A DNA stretch of 64,000 nt, from assembly GCA_035638575.1 (NCBI GenBank), contig DASQZT010000061.1:15968-79967 (forward strand), given 5' to 3'. Under the pieces are notes generated by a model. The model had not been told where the DNA came from, did not search any database, and worked only from the letters and a program-made list of their open reading frames with translations. This DNA comes from DASQZT01 sp035638575. GTDB lineage: Bacteria; Acidobacteriota; Terriglobia; Bryobacterales; Bryobacteraceae. Of the stretch, positions 8,975-16,831 are shown in pieces. Each line of letters begins with the position of its first letter. Position 1 is the stretch's first letter. The position numbers and the translations under genes were made by a program.

Positions 8975-9136
8975 ATGGCCCTCTCGCATAAACGCAAATA
9001 CGCGATGGCGCAATTCAAGGCATTTTGGGAAGCCGGAAGGCGCTACGCGGAAATGACGAAACGCGCTCCGCTAATTCATCGCGTGGTGGTCTAAGCGGTG
9101 AACGGCTTGACAGATTTCCCTAGTATAAGCGCGTGA
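8975..9136 (+). pseudogene. Relic of a small acidobacterial protein
   Basis: From the ATG at 8975 the frame reads 39 protein-like residues (MALSHKRKYAMAQFKAFWEA, then GRRYAEMTKRAPLIHRVVV). It meets a TAA at 9092, after which the same frame continues plausibly as AVNGLTDF before a second stop at 9134. I recall conserved ~80-residue acidobacterial proteins with the pattern YWEAGRxYxEMTKRDPLIHRVVAxxVNGL, so this looks like the first half of such a gene, truncated and carrying a nonsense codon. This identification is from memory and needs a search. Confidence 0.4.
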
Positions 9137-9437
9137 ATGGGCCTGAACGGCCGGATCGAACGCGACACCGCCCACGAATCCGAGGCGAATACCAACGCCC
9201 TCGACCGCGGGCTTGAGGTAACCGGCGCCAGGCGAGGACCCGGACCGCAAAAGCGGCCAAAAACCGGTGTTGCAAACACAGCTACTTAGAGCTAGAACGA
9301 GGCTTCGGGCACCTATTTTGCGTCGGTGAAAGGAGGTTGAACCTCGGCTACCTCCCGACCCCCTGGCGAACGATTCTAGTCCCGGACGGCGATACGGGCA
9401 CGACGCTCGGACTCCAGCAACCTTGGCAGCCACGCAC
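9137..9437. other. Stretch without a recognisable gene
   Basis: This ~300-base segment between the small-gene relic and the permease relic contains only spurious frames, including a minus-strand frame 9071-9433 rich in Arg, Ser and Gly. I see no promoter, terminator or repeat. Confidence 0.3.
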
Positions 9438-9581
9438 CTCCTCGCGACCTTCCTCTATGGAGTGCGGGGCAACGACCCGGTGACGCTATCGGTGGCGATT
9501 GCCATCCTCGCGCTGACGGCAACGGCCGCGGGTTACTTCCCCGCCCGCCGCGACTCGCGCATCGATCCGATGAAGGCGCTT
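9438..9581 (+). pseudogene. 3' relic of an ADOP-type ABC permease
   Basis: The plus-strand frame encodes LATFLYGVRGNDPVTLSVAI and TAAGYFPARRDSRIDPMKAL. This is the last transmembrane helix and the ARR-ASRIDPMxALR ending of acidobacterial duplicated orphan permeases (FtsX/MacB type), as also seen intact at the 3' end of the permease at 19861-22521. No upstream 2 kb of the gene exists here, so only the final ~50 codons remain. They abut the convergent TIGR03435 gene. Confidence 0.7.
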
Positions 9582-10468
9582 CAGTTCTCGGTGGGGACCT
9601 TCTCCAGGTGATCGATCACCAAGGCTTCGATCGACGCCTTCTTCGACTGTAGCTTCAGGCCCAGTTGATCTTGAAGCGCGGTGAAGATGGTCGGCCCATC
9701 AAGCTCGGAAGCGACGGGCTCGGCGCCGGCCGGCGCAGCGCGCAGTACACCGTCCGAGAATCCACTGGCCTCCCAGAACATGTTGACGTCGTACTTGCCG
9801 GTGAGCCCCGTGGCGTCCGTTACCGGCGCGTTCAACTGGTTGACCATCATGTTGGCGATCCGATCCATGGTGCACTGCGGCGACACCCATCGGGCCTTGC
9901 CACCCATGATCGCCATAGTGTCCTCCCCGGGCGCGAGGATCGGAAATCCCTCTTTGTCGCGCTGGAGCGGGCCGTCCCGCCCCGGGGTTTTGCCGTCATC
10001 CGGGTTGTCCTTGGGCGGCTGCGCTTCCTTCATCTTGACCCCACCTTTGGCCACCACCAGTTCGTAGCCCGGCACTTCCTTCTGCTCGAAATGCACTGCC
10101 AGCTTGAAGCGCTCCTTGAGGAGATTATCCAGCATCTCGCGGAACTGCTCGCGGGTTGTGCCGGCGGCCATGGTCGCGTTGATCTCGTAGCGGTCGGCCT
10201 CGAAATTGTCCGACGGCATCTGATAGCGCTTGAGATTGTAGGCGTTGCTGATCAGATTCAAGACGGTCATGTTCTCACAGGTCCAGCGGCCGGGATCTTT
10301 GGTGCCAGGACCGCCCGTGCATCCCACGCGAATGAGGCCGTTGGGCGGTCTCGGCGGCGACGTTTTCACGGAAGCGACTTCGAAGGTGAGAGTGGGGTCG
10401 GACGGCTGGCTGTAGGCCACGCCGCACACCAGCGCAAACAGGACGAGGGACAGGGTGAGGCGCACCAT
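9581..10468 (-). CDS. TIGR03435-family secreted protein
   Basis: This 295-residue protein has a signal peptide (MVRLTLSLVLFALVCGVAYS) and the features of the family first defined in Solibacter. These are FEVASVKTSPP right after the signal peptide, MTVLNLISNAYNLKRYQM, REMLDNLLKERFKLAVHFEQ, VPGYELVVAKGG, and the ending GPTIFTALQDQLGLKLQSKK with VIDHLEKVP. Function is unknown. Members are often encoded beside ADOP permeases and peptidases, and here an ADOP relic lies directly at its 3' end. This is one of the strongest taxonomic pointers in the window. Confidence 0.93.
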   Translation of the reverse strand: MVRLTLSLVLFALVCGVAYSQPSDPTLTFEVASVKTSPPRPPNGLIRVGCTGGPGTKDPGRWTCENMTVLNLISNAYNLKRYQMPSDNFEADRYEINATMAAGTTREQFREMLDNLLKERFKLAVHFEQKEVPGYELVVAKGGVKMKEAQPPKDNPDDGKTPGRDGPLQRDKEGFPILAPGEDTMAIMGGKARWVSPQCTMDRIANMMVNQLNAPVTDATGLTGKYDVNMFWEASGFSDGVLRAAPAGAEPVASELDGPTIFTALQDQLGLKLQSKKASIEALVIDHLEKVPTEN

Positions 10469-10517
10469 TCTATACTATCGGAACCTCACGGGTGAGCTTT
10501 CGGTAGCCGTGCGTAAG

Positions 10518-10655
10518 TCAGAAACAGTAACCCTGCCCCACCCAGTAATGCCAGTCGGCAATTGCTTCGGCGGTCGAGTCGTCGGGATCAACATCCGCCA
10601 GTTGTGACAAGGGAACCGCCATGGTTCGGCCTTGCCAGCGGATCAGCACGAGCAT
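10518..10655 (-). CDS. 45-residue protein or domain fragment fused to the IS66 relic
   Basis: An internal Met at 10655 opens MLVLIRWQGRTMAVPLSQLA and ends ADWHYWVGQGYCF. This reads like a complete small domain of a family I have seen in acidobacterial and other genomes but cannot name. The open frame upstream is the IS66 transposase, so the two were joined by deletion or insertion. Whether it is translated alone is unknown, and the RBS is not obvious. Confidence 0.45.
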   Translation of the reverse strand: MLVLIRWQGRTMAVPLSQLADVDPDDSTAEAIADWHYWVGQGYCF

Positions 10656-10682
10656 ATCGGCGGAGCAGGCATCTGTTCCCGG

Positions 10683-11671
10683 GCCAGCGTCATGGTGATA
10701 AACGCCGCGCAGTGTCTCCAGCACATAACGACATTCTTCAGGGAAGTTATCTACCACCTCCACCACCTGCCGTCTTCCATGGGCGAGGCAGTTCGCCATC
10801 AGCGGTTCGACGCCTTCCAGCTTCGGCGTGTTGCGCGACAGCGCGTCGCACATCTGGATCGGCGCCGGCAGTTCGCGTGCGCGCTGTTTCAGTACGTCGG
10901 CGATGTTCTCGCCCGCATGCTTCCATAAGGTAAAGAACAGCGCGATCGTCCATGCGCCTACCACCGATACGATGCCGCTGGTGAAGGTCCCCGTCCGCTT
11001 GTCGCCCGGCTCGCGCGTCAGGCGCAGAATCCGCATGCCCGTATCGTCGTTGTGCATCACGCTGCCTTGCGCCGCCTGCCGGATCAATTCCTCCAGCACC
11101 AGGCGGATCAGTTTCGCGGCGGCAGCCATTAAATCCCACTGCGAGGTTGCTGGCAGCGGCATTCCCAGGTGTTCCTGTAGCCTTCCAGCCGCTTGAATGG
11201 CACTCCTGTGCCGTACTTCAACAGGGCGATCATCGCCACGGCCGTCTCATCGTACTTGGCCGGACCGGCCGTCTCCGGTTCGTCGGCTGTGAAGACCTGC
11301 CCGCAGGCGTTGCAGCGCAGTCGCTCCATCTCGAACAAGGTCGCTTCCAGCGGCGCGTGCCCCACGAACCTTACCAGCGTTGCCGGCTCCTTCTGGCGGT
11401 ACACTTTTCCCTCCAGGCACTCCGGGCACCTGTCGCCGGCGTGGAGCGTGGCGTGCGCGATGGAAACTCGGTTTGCGCCGGTAAACGCAGCGGCGCCACG
11501 GCGCCCATGACCGGCTGGAGCCGGTTCGCCGGCCTCCGACTTGTCTGCGGGCGCCGCATCCTGCGGCAGAACAGCACTGGTTTTCTCCGTGCTCCGTTTC
11601 CGCAGCAGTCTCTCTGCCATGACGTGAAGCGCAGTTTTGAGTTTCTGACATAATATTTCCGTATTTGTTGC
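10683..11671 (-). pseudogene. IS66-family transposase, frameshifted and truncated
   Basis: Two minus-strand frames carry an IS66 transposase. The upstream part has LKTALHVMAERLLRKRSTEK and the zinc-finger block CPEC...RCNACGQVFTADEPE, then YDETAVAMIALLKYGTGVPF. The frame is lost near 11160 after KRLEGYRNT, and the downstream frame resumes at MPLPATSQWDLMAAAAKLIR. Two of the three DDE residues are visible: HNDDTGMR and QMCDALSR. Protein homology stops near VYHHDA (about 10683), so the third catalytic residue and the C-terminal third are gone. The N-terminal coiled-coil region is also short. It is inactive. Confidence 0.82.
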
Positions 11672-11697
11672 TTTTGAAGCACCGCTCGCCCTATACT
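11668..11697 (+). promoter_or_regulatory. Sigma-70-like promoter
   Basis: TTGCTT at 11668-11673 and TATACT at 11692-11697 are separated by 18 bases. The predicted transcript would start near 11704, about 36 bases before the ATG at 11740. It lies at the truncated 5' end of the IS66 relic, so the IS edge may contribute it. Confidence 0.4.
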
Positions 11698-11739
11698 GTT
11701 GGGAATCTCTTTCGCTGGGAATCGGAAAGGGGCGTGTTA

Positions 11740-11841
11740 ATGAGGCGCTTCGACGTAACATTTGTAAGACTCGCGGTGATTCTGGCCGCGTTGATCTTGG
11801 GAATACTGATGCCCGCGCGCGTGGCATTCGCTCAGGGTTGA
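11740..11841 (+). CDS. Signal-peptide segment of the beta-barrel/thioredoxin gene, ending in an in-frame UGA
   Basis: An ATG at 11740, preceded by GGAAAGGGG at good spacing, encodes 33 residues that form a complete signal peptide (MRRFDVTFVRLAVILAALIL, ending ARVAFAQG) and then TGA at 11839. The next codon continues the same frame into the large protein at 11842-13494. The signal peptide and the mature protein therefore belong to one gene split by a single stop codon. Confidence 0.75.
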   Translation: MRRFDVTFVRLAVILAALILGILMPARVAFAQG

Positions 11842-13494
11842 GTGATCTCACGCTCCGGTCTGGAGTCAAATGGTGCGGAAGGTGGCGGCTACCTGCAGCC
11901 GGGCGACTGGACTTCGACAATAGGTGTGCGGCACGTCTTTTCCCACGTGCATTTCAGCGGTCCAACGGAGAACTTCTCCCGCGCGCAACTGGGTACCGAG
12001 GTTCAGTCGAAAACCAACCTCGACAATCTCATAGTGACTTACCAGCTCACCTCCCGGATCAGCCTGACGGGGACCCTTCCGTTTGTGTACGCCAGTAGGC
12101 GCCTCCAGTCTCAATACGCGACCCTGCACACGTCCGGGATTGGCGATACCAGTCTCGGAGCGCAGTACTGGCTGCGCCGCCCGAAAAGTGAAAAGGCAGG
12201 CACGAACAACGCTCAGTTCGGACTGAGCCTGCTGATTCCGTCGGGTAACGACCGCCAGAGTAATGTTGTGGCAACGACGTACGGCGGACCCACATCGACG
12301 CAATACCCCGATTATTCAGTCCAGCCAGGGGCAGGCACCTGGGGCGCGATCATGTCGTGGCAGGCCTTCCAGAACCTGGGGGACAATACCTTCGCGTTTA
12401 TCGATGGCAACTATGTCATGACCCAGGGCGGCTACCATAGCTTTTGGACTTCCCATGGAGGAACAGCCAATGGCCCTCCCGCTCCTACCCCAGGCATGAC
12501 TCAGTTCGATGCCATTCAGGATCAATACATGATCGAGATCGGGGCCTCTCATCCTGCCCCTCGGATCAAGGGGCTGGGCCTGACCCTATCGATCCGCGAC
12601 GAGGGCGTGCCCGCGCACAACCTGATCGGGAACGATTTGGGATTTCGCCGGCCCGGCTTCGGCGTTGCCTTGACACCAGGTTTCATCTACACACGGGGAC
12701 ACCACATGCTGCAGTTCAGCGTGGGCAAAGTCATGGTCCGCGATCGGACAAAGAGCGTTGCCGAAGACATAAACGGTGTGCACGAAGGGGACGCCGCCTT
12801 TGCGAACTACGTGTGGATGGCAGGTTACACCCTGAGGATGCCGGGTAAGAAAAATGCCGTCGAAGAAGCCGCGCAGAATAACTCCAGCAGAGCACCCAGG
12901 CCAAACGCCTCGCACGCATCGATTGCCGGCGCGCTCCCGGAAGGGTGGTCCGAGATGGCTGCTGGTACTTTCAAACCATTCAGTCTGAGGACCCTGGACA
13001 GGAAAAGGAAGACTCTCAAAGACTTCTCGAACAAGGTCACGCTGGTGAGTTTTTTCTTCCCCCGTTGCCCCTACTGCAATGTCGAGCTTCCCGAGATCCA
13101 GAAGATTTACGACAACTACAAGGACAAAGGGCTGTCCGCCGTGTGGATTAACATTCTGCCCGAAGAGGCGGGTCTGATCGCAGGCTGGCAAATGGCCAAG
13201 AATCTCACGGTTCCGGTATTGATTGGGGCGGCCCAGGCACTCTTGCAGAGGGACTACCACATCGATTCGACCCCGTCAACTTATCTGCTGGATGAAAACG
13301 GCCGGGTCCTGTTCCACAAGGATGGCTACAAGCCCGGCGATGAGAAAACCCTCGAGGCCAAAATCGAGGCAGCGCTGAACGTCATTCCCTCCGGGCCAGC
13401 TTCAGCGTCGATTCCGCCGTGCCCGGTACGGCCGGAGGATCTCCCGCTTTCAGGGTCGGCGCCGCAGACGTTCGACGCGAGGCCGAGGGAATAA
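11842..13494 (+). CDS. Outer-membrane beta-barrel protein fused to a TlpA-like thioredoxin domain
   Basis: The body of the gene begins right after the UGA. The first ~335 residues look like an outer-membrane barrel of the phenol-degradation 'meta-pathway' type: alternating strands such as GDWTSTIGVRHVFSHVHFSG, GIGDTSLGAQYWLRR, FGVALTPGFIYTRGHHMLQF, closing with ANYVWMAGYTLRMP. After a linker, a redoxin domain follows (FKPFSLRTLDRKRKTLKDFS, VTLVSFFFPRCPYCNVELPE) with the CPYC active site, and TPSTYLLDENGRVLFHKDG carries the cis-Pro. Such barrels do not normally carry a thioredoxin tail. The C-terminal domain would act in thiol-disulfide exchange or peroxide reduction in the periplasm. Without the signal peptide the product cannot reach the outer membrane. 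Confidence 0.75.
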   Translation: MISRSGLESNGAEGGGYLQPGDWTSTIGVRHVFSHVHFSGPTENFSRAQLGTEVQSKTNLDNLIVTYQLTSRISLTGTLPFVYASRRLQSQYATLHTSGIGDTSLGAQYWLRRPKSEKAGTNNAQFGLSLLIPSGNDRQSNVVATTYGGPTSTQYPDYSVQPGAGTWGAIMSWQAFQNLGDNTFAFIDGNYVMTQGGYHSFWTSHGGTANGPPAPTPGMTQFDAIQDQYMIEIGASHPAPRIKGLGLTLSIRDEGVPAHNLIGNDLGFRRPGFGVALTPGFIYTRGHHMLQFSVGKVMVRDRTKSVAEDINGVHEGDAAFANYVWMAGYTLRMPGKKNAVEEAAQNNSSRAPRPNASHASIAGALPEGWSEMAAGTFKPFSLRTLDRKRKTLKDFSNKVTLVSFFFPRCPYCNVELPEIQKIYDNYKDKGLSAVWINILPEEAGLIAGWQMAKNLTVPVLIGAAQALLQRDYHIDSTPSTYLLDENGRVLFHKDGYKPGDEKTLEAKIEAALNVIPSGPASASIPPCPVRPEDLPLSGSAPQTFDARPRE

Positions 13495-13940
13495 TCGCCG
13501 TTGTCACAGATACGTGCACACTCGGCCGATTGCGCACGGGGAGTCGGCGTGCTGGCAGTGGTTACCGCTTTGTGGGCTTACGGACAAGGAACGCGCGAAT
13601 GCGGGAGTTCGTGCGCTCGATGGTTCGAGCGGAGTGCGCCGCCGAATCGGTTCGAGTCGCTGAAGACTCTGCAGAAAAAGGATACCCACCCCTCCTCCAG
13701 GAGAAACGGGAAGGCGCGGGAGGCGAAAAAAACGACGTCGTAAAATGTCTGCGCATCTGGCTCGCCATAGCTTCGTTCCGCAGCCCCAGCTGCACAGTAT
13801 TCGCACAGTGGAACAGTTTCCGTGATCAAGAAGCGCGGAAGATATTCCCCAGCAGATTGTGCCTGGACCACCGGGACGTTTTTTTTCTCCGCCGCTGCGG
13901 AGTAAAATAGGACCGCTTTCCTTCATTCGGGGGGAGAACT
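13495..13940. other. Intergenic region with a dispersed repeat
   Basis: These 446 bases contain no gene I can support. The segment 13611-13705 resembles 16460-16553, described separately. A hairpin CTCCGC-CGCT-GCGGAG at about 13889-13904 follows a T8 run. It is placed wrongly for a plus-strand terminator. Confidence 0.4.
13611..13705. repeat. Dispersed repeat, copy A
   Basis: This ~95-base segment aligns with 16460-16553 in the same orientation. Shared blocks include GCGCTC.TCGATG, GCCGAAT, GTCGCTGAAGAC, TGCAGA, AAAAAG and a C-rich run ending in a TCC.GGAGA palindrome. By eye roughly two thirds of positions match. No coding function is evident on either strand. Confidence 0.5.
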
Positions 13941-14720
13941 GTGTCCAATCGACGCGAGTTCTTGGGCGGATTGATGAGCGCGGCCGGCATGGCGCCGTTC
14001 ATGCACCTGCTCGCCGGTCCGCGCACGGCGCCCGTGCTGCGGCCCGAGTCGTTCCAGCACTACATTGAGCATTTCAATCGCAACGACGATGAGCGGGTCG
14101 TAACCTACATCGATAACAAATTCTCCTGGGAGTGGCTGCGGGGAAGTATCCCGCTGTTCGACTGCGCCGACAAGAGTCTGGAGGAAATCTACTATTTCCG
14201 CTGGTGGACCTTCCGGAAGCATATCGAGAAGACACCCGGCGGCTTTGCCGTCACCGAGTTCCTCCCACCGGTGCCCTGGGCCGGCAAATTCAACACAATC
14301 AGTTGCGCGGCAGGCCACCACTTCTACGAGGGCCGCTGGCTTCGCAATCGCGAGTACCTCGCCGATTACGCGCGCTTCTGGTTTCGCCAAGGCGGAGAAC
14401 CGCGCCGATACAGCTTCTGGGCCGCGGATTCGCTGCAAGCGCGCGCTATGGTAACGCACGACCAGCAACTCCCGATCGATCTGCTGCCCGACCTCGTTGA
14501 GAACTATCGGCAATGGGAGAAAACGCACCAGGACCCCAACGGCCTCTTCTGGCAGACCGACGACCGGGACGGCATGGAAGTTTCAATTGGCGGCAGTGGA
14601 TATCGCGCAACCATCAACAGCTACATGTTCGGCGATGCGATGGCCATTGCCACGATCGCCGAGTCCGCCGGGAAAAAGGACCTGGCAAAAGAATTTCACG
14701 CAAAAGCCGCGACGCTGTGA
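13941..14720 (+). CDS. Two-domain glycoside hydrolase, N-terminal half up to an in-frame UGA
   Basis: A GTG start at 13941 after GGGGGGAGAA opens a protein with a Tat-type signal (NRREFLGGLMSAAGMAPF). The domain that follows is an (alpha/alpha)6-barrel glycosidase of the MGH1/GH63-like type: RGSIPLFDCADKSLEEIYYF, RWWTFRKHIEKTPGGF, GHHFYEGRWLRN, FWAADSLQARAM, GLFWQTDDRDGMEVSIGGSG, YRATINSYMFGDAMAIATIA. The TGA at 14718 is in frame with 560 further codons of the same protein, so this is the first third of one gene interrupted by a nonsense codon. It would act on oligosaccharides in the periplasm or outside the cell. Confidence 0.75.
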   Translation: MSNRREFLGGLMSAAGMAPFMHLLAGPRTAPVLRPESFQHYIEHFNRNDDERVVTYIDNKFSWEWLRGSIPLFDCADKSLEEIYYFRWWTFRKHIEKTPGGFAVTEFLPPVPWAGKFNTISCAAGHHFYEGRWLRNREYLADYARFWFRQGGEPRRYSFWAADSLQARAMVTHDQQLPIDLLPDLVENYRQWEKTHQDPNGLFWQTDDRDGMEVSIGGSGYRATINSYMFGDAMAIATIAESAGKKDLAKEFHAKAATL

Positions 14721-16400
14721 GATCTGGTTGAGAAGAATCTGTGGGACGCGCAGGCTGGCTTCTACAAAGTGCTTCCGCGTGGGGAGGGCCGGAAACTCGC
14801 GACCGTCCGCGAACTGCACGGCTACGTTCCGTGGTATTTCAATCTCCCGAGCCCCGGCCACGCGATTGCCTGGAAGCAACTGATGGATCCCGAGGGTTTC
14901 TTTGCTCCGTACGGGCCTACAACCGCCGAACGGCGCGACCCGCAATTCATGTTCGCGAGCCCGCACGAATGTCTTTGGAATGGTCCTTCATGGCCCTTTG
15001 CCACGACGCAGACGCTCGTCGCCATGGCGAACCTGCTCAACAACTATAAGCAGGACTTTGTTGGCAAGAAGGATTATTTGGAACTGCTCCGGACGTACGC
15101 GCGCACGCAGTATCGCAAGCTTGACGACGGCCATGTCATCCCGTGGATTGACGAAGACTGCGACCCGATGACGGGCGTGCCGGTCGCCAGAACCGTCCTT
15201 TATCGGAATAACGATAAGAACAAAGACCGCGGCCGGGATTACAATCATTCCGGCTTCAACGACTTGATCGTCACTGGCCTGGCCGGTCTCCGCCCACGCC
15301 TGGATAACATGCTGGAGGTGAATCCGCTGGTTCCCGACGGGGCGCTGCCTTACTTCGCGCTGACCGGCGTGCCGTACCACGGAGCTGCCATCGATATCCT
15401 CTACGATCAGACTGGGAACCGCTACCGCCGGGGCGCCGGCTTGCACATCTATGCCGATGGCCGGGAGATCGCTTCCTCGCCGCGCCTGGAACGCCTGATG
15501 GCGAACCTGCCCGAAACCGGCGGCGGCTGGCGCAAGTATGAAAAGAACCCGATCATTGGCGGCCAGTACGGGACGGTCTTCGATATCGCCGTACTGAAGG
15601 AAGGGCCAAAGTACCGCATGTGGGGTTCCTGGCGGCCTAAGAGGGGAATCGCGCTGTTCGAAAGCGAGGACGGGATTCATTGGAGCGAACCTCAGATGGT
15701 CTTCGGTCCGAACAGGGAAACGGCTTGGGAACAAGACATCAACCGTCCCGCCGTCGTCAAGCGCGCCGACGGTTACCACCTCTGGTATACGGGCCAGGCG
15801 AACGGCCATTCATGGATTGGGTACGCGACCAGCCCGGATGGCAAAGTATGGAAACGGATGAGTACGCAACCCGTCCTGTCGGCCGATCAACCGTGGGAGA
15901 AGGTCGCCGTCATGTGCCCCCATGTGATCTGGGATGAGAGGACGAAACTGTTCCGAATATGGTATTCAGGCGGCGAACAGTATGAGCCCAATGCAATCGG
16001 GTATGGGACGAGTTCGGACGGACTGCGTTGGACCAAGCACCCGTCGAATCCGGTCTTTGGTCCCGGCACAGAGAAGGTCTTCGACCAGGCCAGGGTGACG
16101 GGATGTCAGGTTCTGCGCCGCGGCGGGTGGTATTACATGTTCTACATCGGATTTCGCGACATCGATCACGCACAAATCGGGCTTGCCCGTTCCCGCGACG
16201 GCACAACCGGCTGGCAGCGTCATCCCGCGAATCCAATCGTCCGGCCTGGCCAGGACTCATGGGACCATGACGCGTGCTATAAACCCTTCGCTATCTTCGA
16301 TGGTAAGAAATGGCTGCTCTGGTACAACGGACGCCACGGCGCCCCCGAGCAGATCGGTTTGCTGATACACGATGGTGAGGATCTCGGTTTCGGCAATTAG
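14721..16400 (+). CDS. Two-domain glycoside hydrolase, C-terminal two thirds (barrel end plus GH43/GH130-like propeller)
   Basis: The frame continues directly after the UGA with DLVEKNLWDAQAGFYKVLPR and completes the (alpha/alpha)6 barrel. Supporting blocks are ASPHECLWNGPSWPFATTQT and RGRDYNHSGFNDLIVTGLAG; the barrel ends near residue 210 of this segment. From WRKYEKNPIIGGQYGTVFDI a five-bladed propeller of the GH43/GH32/GH130 kind follows. Its repeated blade motifs are GIALFESEDGIHWSEP, WIGYATSPDGKVWKR, AIGYGTSSDGLRWTKH and IGLARSRDGTTGWQRH. No restart codon with a good RBS is evident. If translated at all, it would lack the export signal. Confidence 0.72.
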   Translation, partial: DLVEKNLWDAQAGFYKVLPRGEGRKLATVRELHGYVPWYFNLPSPGHAIAWKQLMDPEGFFAPYGPTTAERRDPQFMFASPHECLWNGPSWPFATTQTLVAMANLLNNYKQDFVGKKDYLELLRTYARTQYRKLDDGHVIPWIDEDCDPMTGVPVARTVLYRNNDKNKDRGRDYNHSGFNDLIVTGLAGLRPRLDNMLEVNPLVPDGALPYFALTGVPYHGAAIDILYDQTGNRYRRGAGLHIYADGREIASSPRLERLMANLPETGGGWRKYEKNPIIGGQYGTVFDIAVLKEGPKYRMWGSWRPKRGIALFESEDGIHWSEPQMVFGPNRETAWEQDINRPAVVKRADGYHLWYTGQANGHSWIGYATSPDGKVWKRMSTQPVLSADQPWEKVAVMCPHVIWDERTKLFRIWYSGGEQYEPNAIGYGTSSDGLRWTKHPSNPVFGPGTEKVFDQARVTGCQVLRRGGWYYMFYIGFRDIDHAQIGLARSRDGTTGWQRHPANPIVRPGQDSWDHDACYKPFAIFDGKKWLLWYNGRHGAPEQIGLLIHDGEDLGFGN

Positions 16401-16831
16401 CTGACGCACTTGGGAGTGCGCTTGATACCGCGCGGAGTTCTCTGAACAACTGGGACACCTGCGCTCTCGATGACGGCACGCTGCCGAATAGCTTCGGGTC
16501 GCTGAAGACGATGCAGACCATCGGTAAAAAGATCCCCCCCTTCTCCCGGAGAAGTGAGCAGGCGTGGGTTGGGCAAATTACCCGATTGGCCCGCCGTCGG
16601 GGCACACAGCGGAGGCACTTCGCTCGATGCCCGCGACGTCCAGAGGTTTCGGCGGGGATCGTGTTCCTGTAGAGTTTTTCCGGCGGCCACGGCGCTGTGT
16701 TGTTCTGCTGGTTCGGGATCGATTGGCATAGGTTTGTCATGATCGCCCCGCCGAAGATCGAGGGATCGCACAAGCGGGAGACAAGTTTGGGGCCACCGGA
16801 ACCTGCCCCACGGAACCGGGTTAGACCTGGT
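16401..16831. other. Intergenic region with the second dispersed repeat
   Basis: These 431 bases have no supported gene. They contain repeat copy B at 16460-16553. Overlapping frames on both strands are shadows. No strong promoter for the gene at 16832 was recognised. Confidence 0.4.
16460..16553. repeat. Dispersed repeat, copy B
   Basis: This segment is a direct-orientation counterpart of 13611-13705. It ends in TTCTCC-C-GGAGAA, a perfect 6-bp palindrome. Together the two copies flank the interrupted glycosidase gene 13941-16400. Confidence 0.5.

Noticed and set aside
9071..9433. 120-codon minus-strand frame
   Set aside because: It overlaps the small-gene relic, lacks an RBS, and its sequence resembles no protein family.
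13860..13910. T8 run followed by a CTCCGC/GCGGAG hairpin as a terminator
   Set aside because: The T-run precedes the hairpin on the plus strand, and on the minus strand the hairpin is followed by A residues, so neither orientation gives an intrinsic terminator.
11839..14720. Selenocysteine explanation for the two in-frame UGA codons
   Set aside because: Neither protein has a redox role at that position (one is the signal-peptide junction, the other a barrel helix), and I see no obvious SECIS-like hairpin right after the codons.
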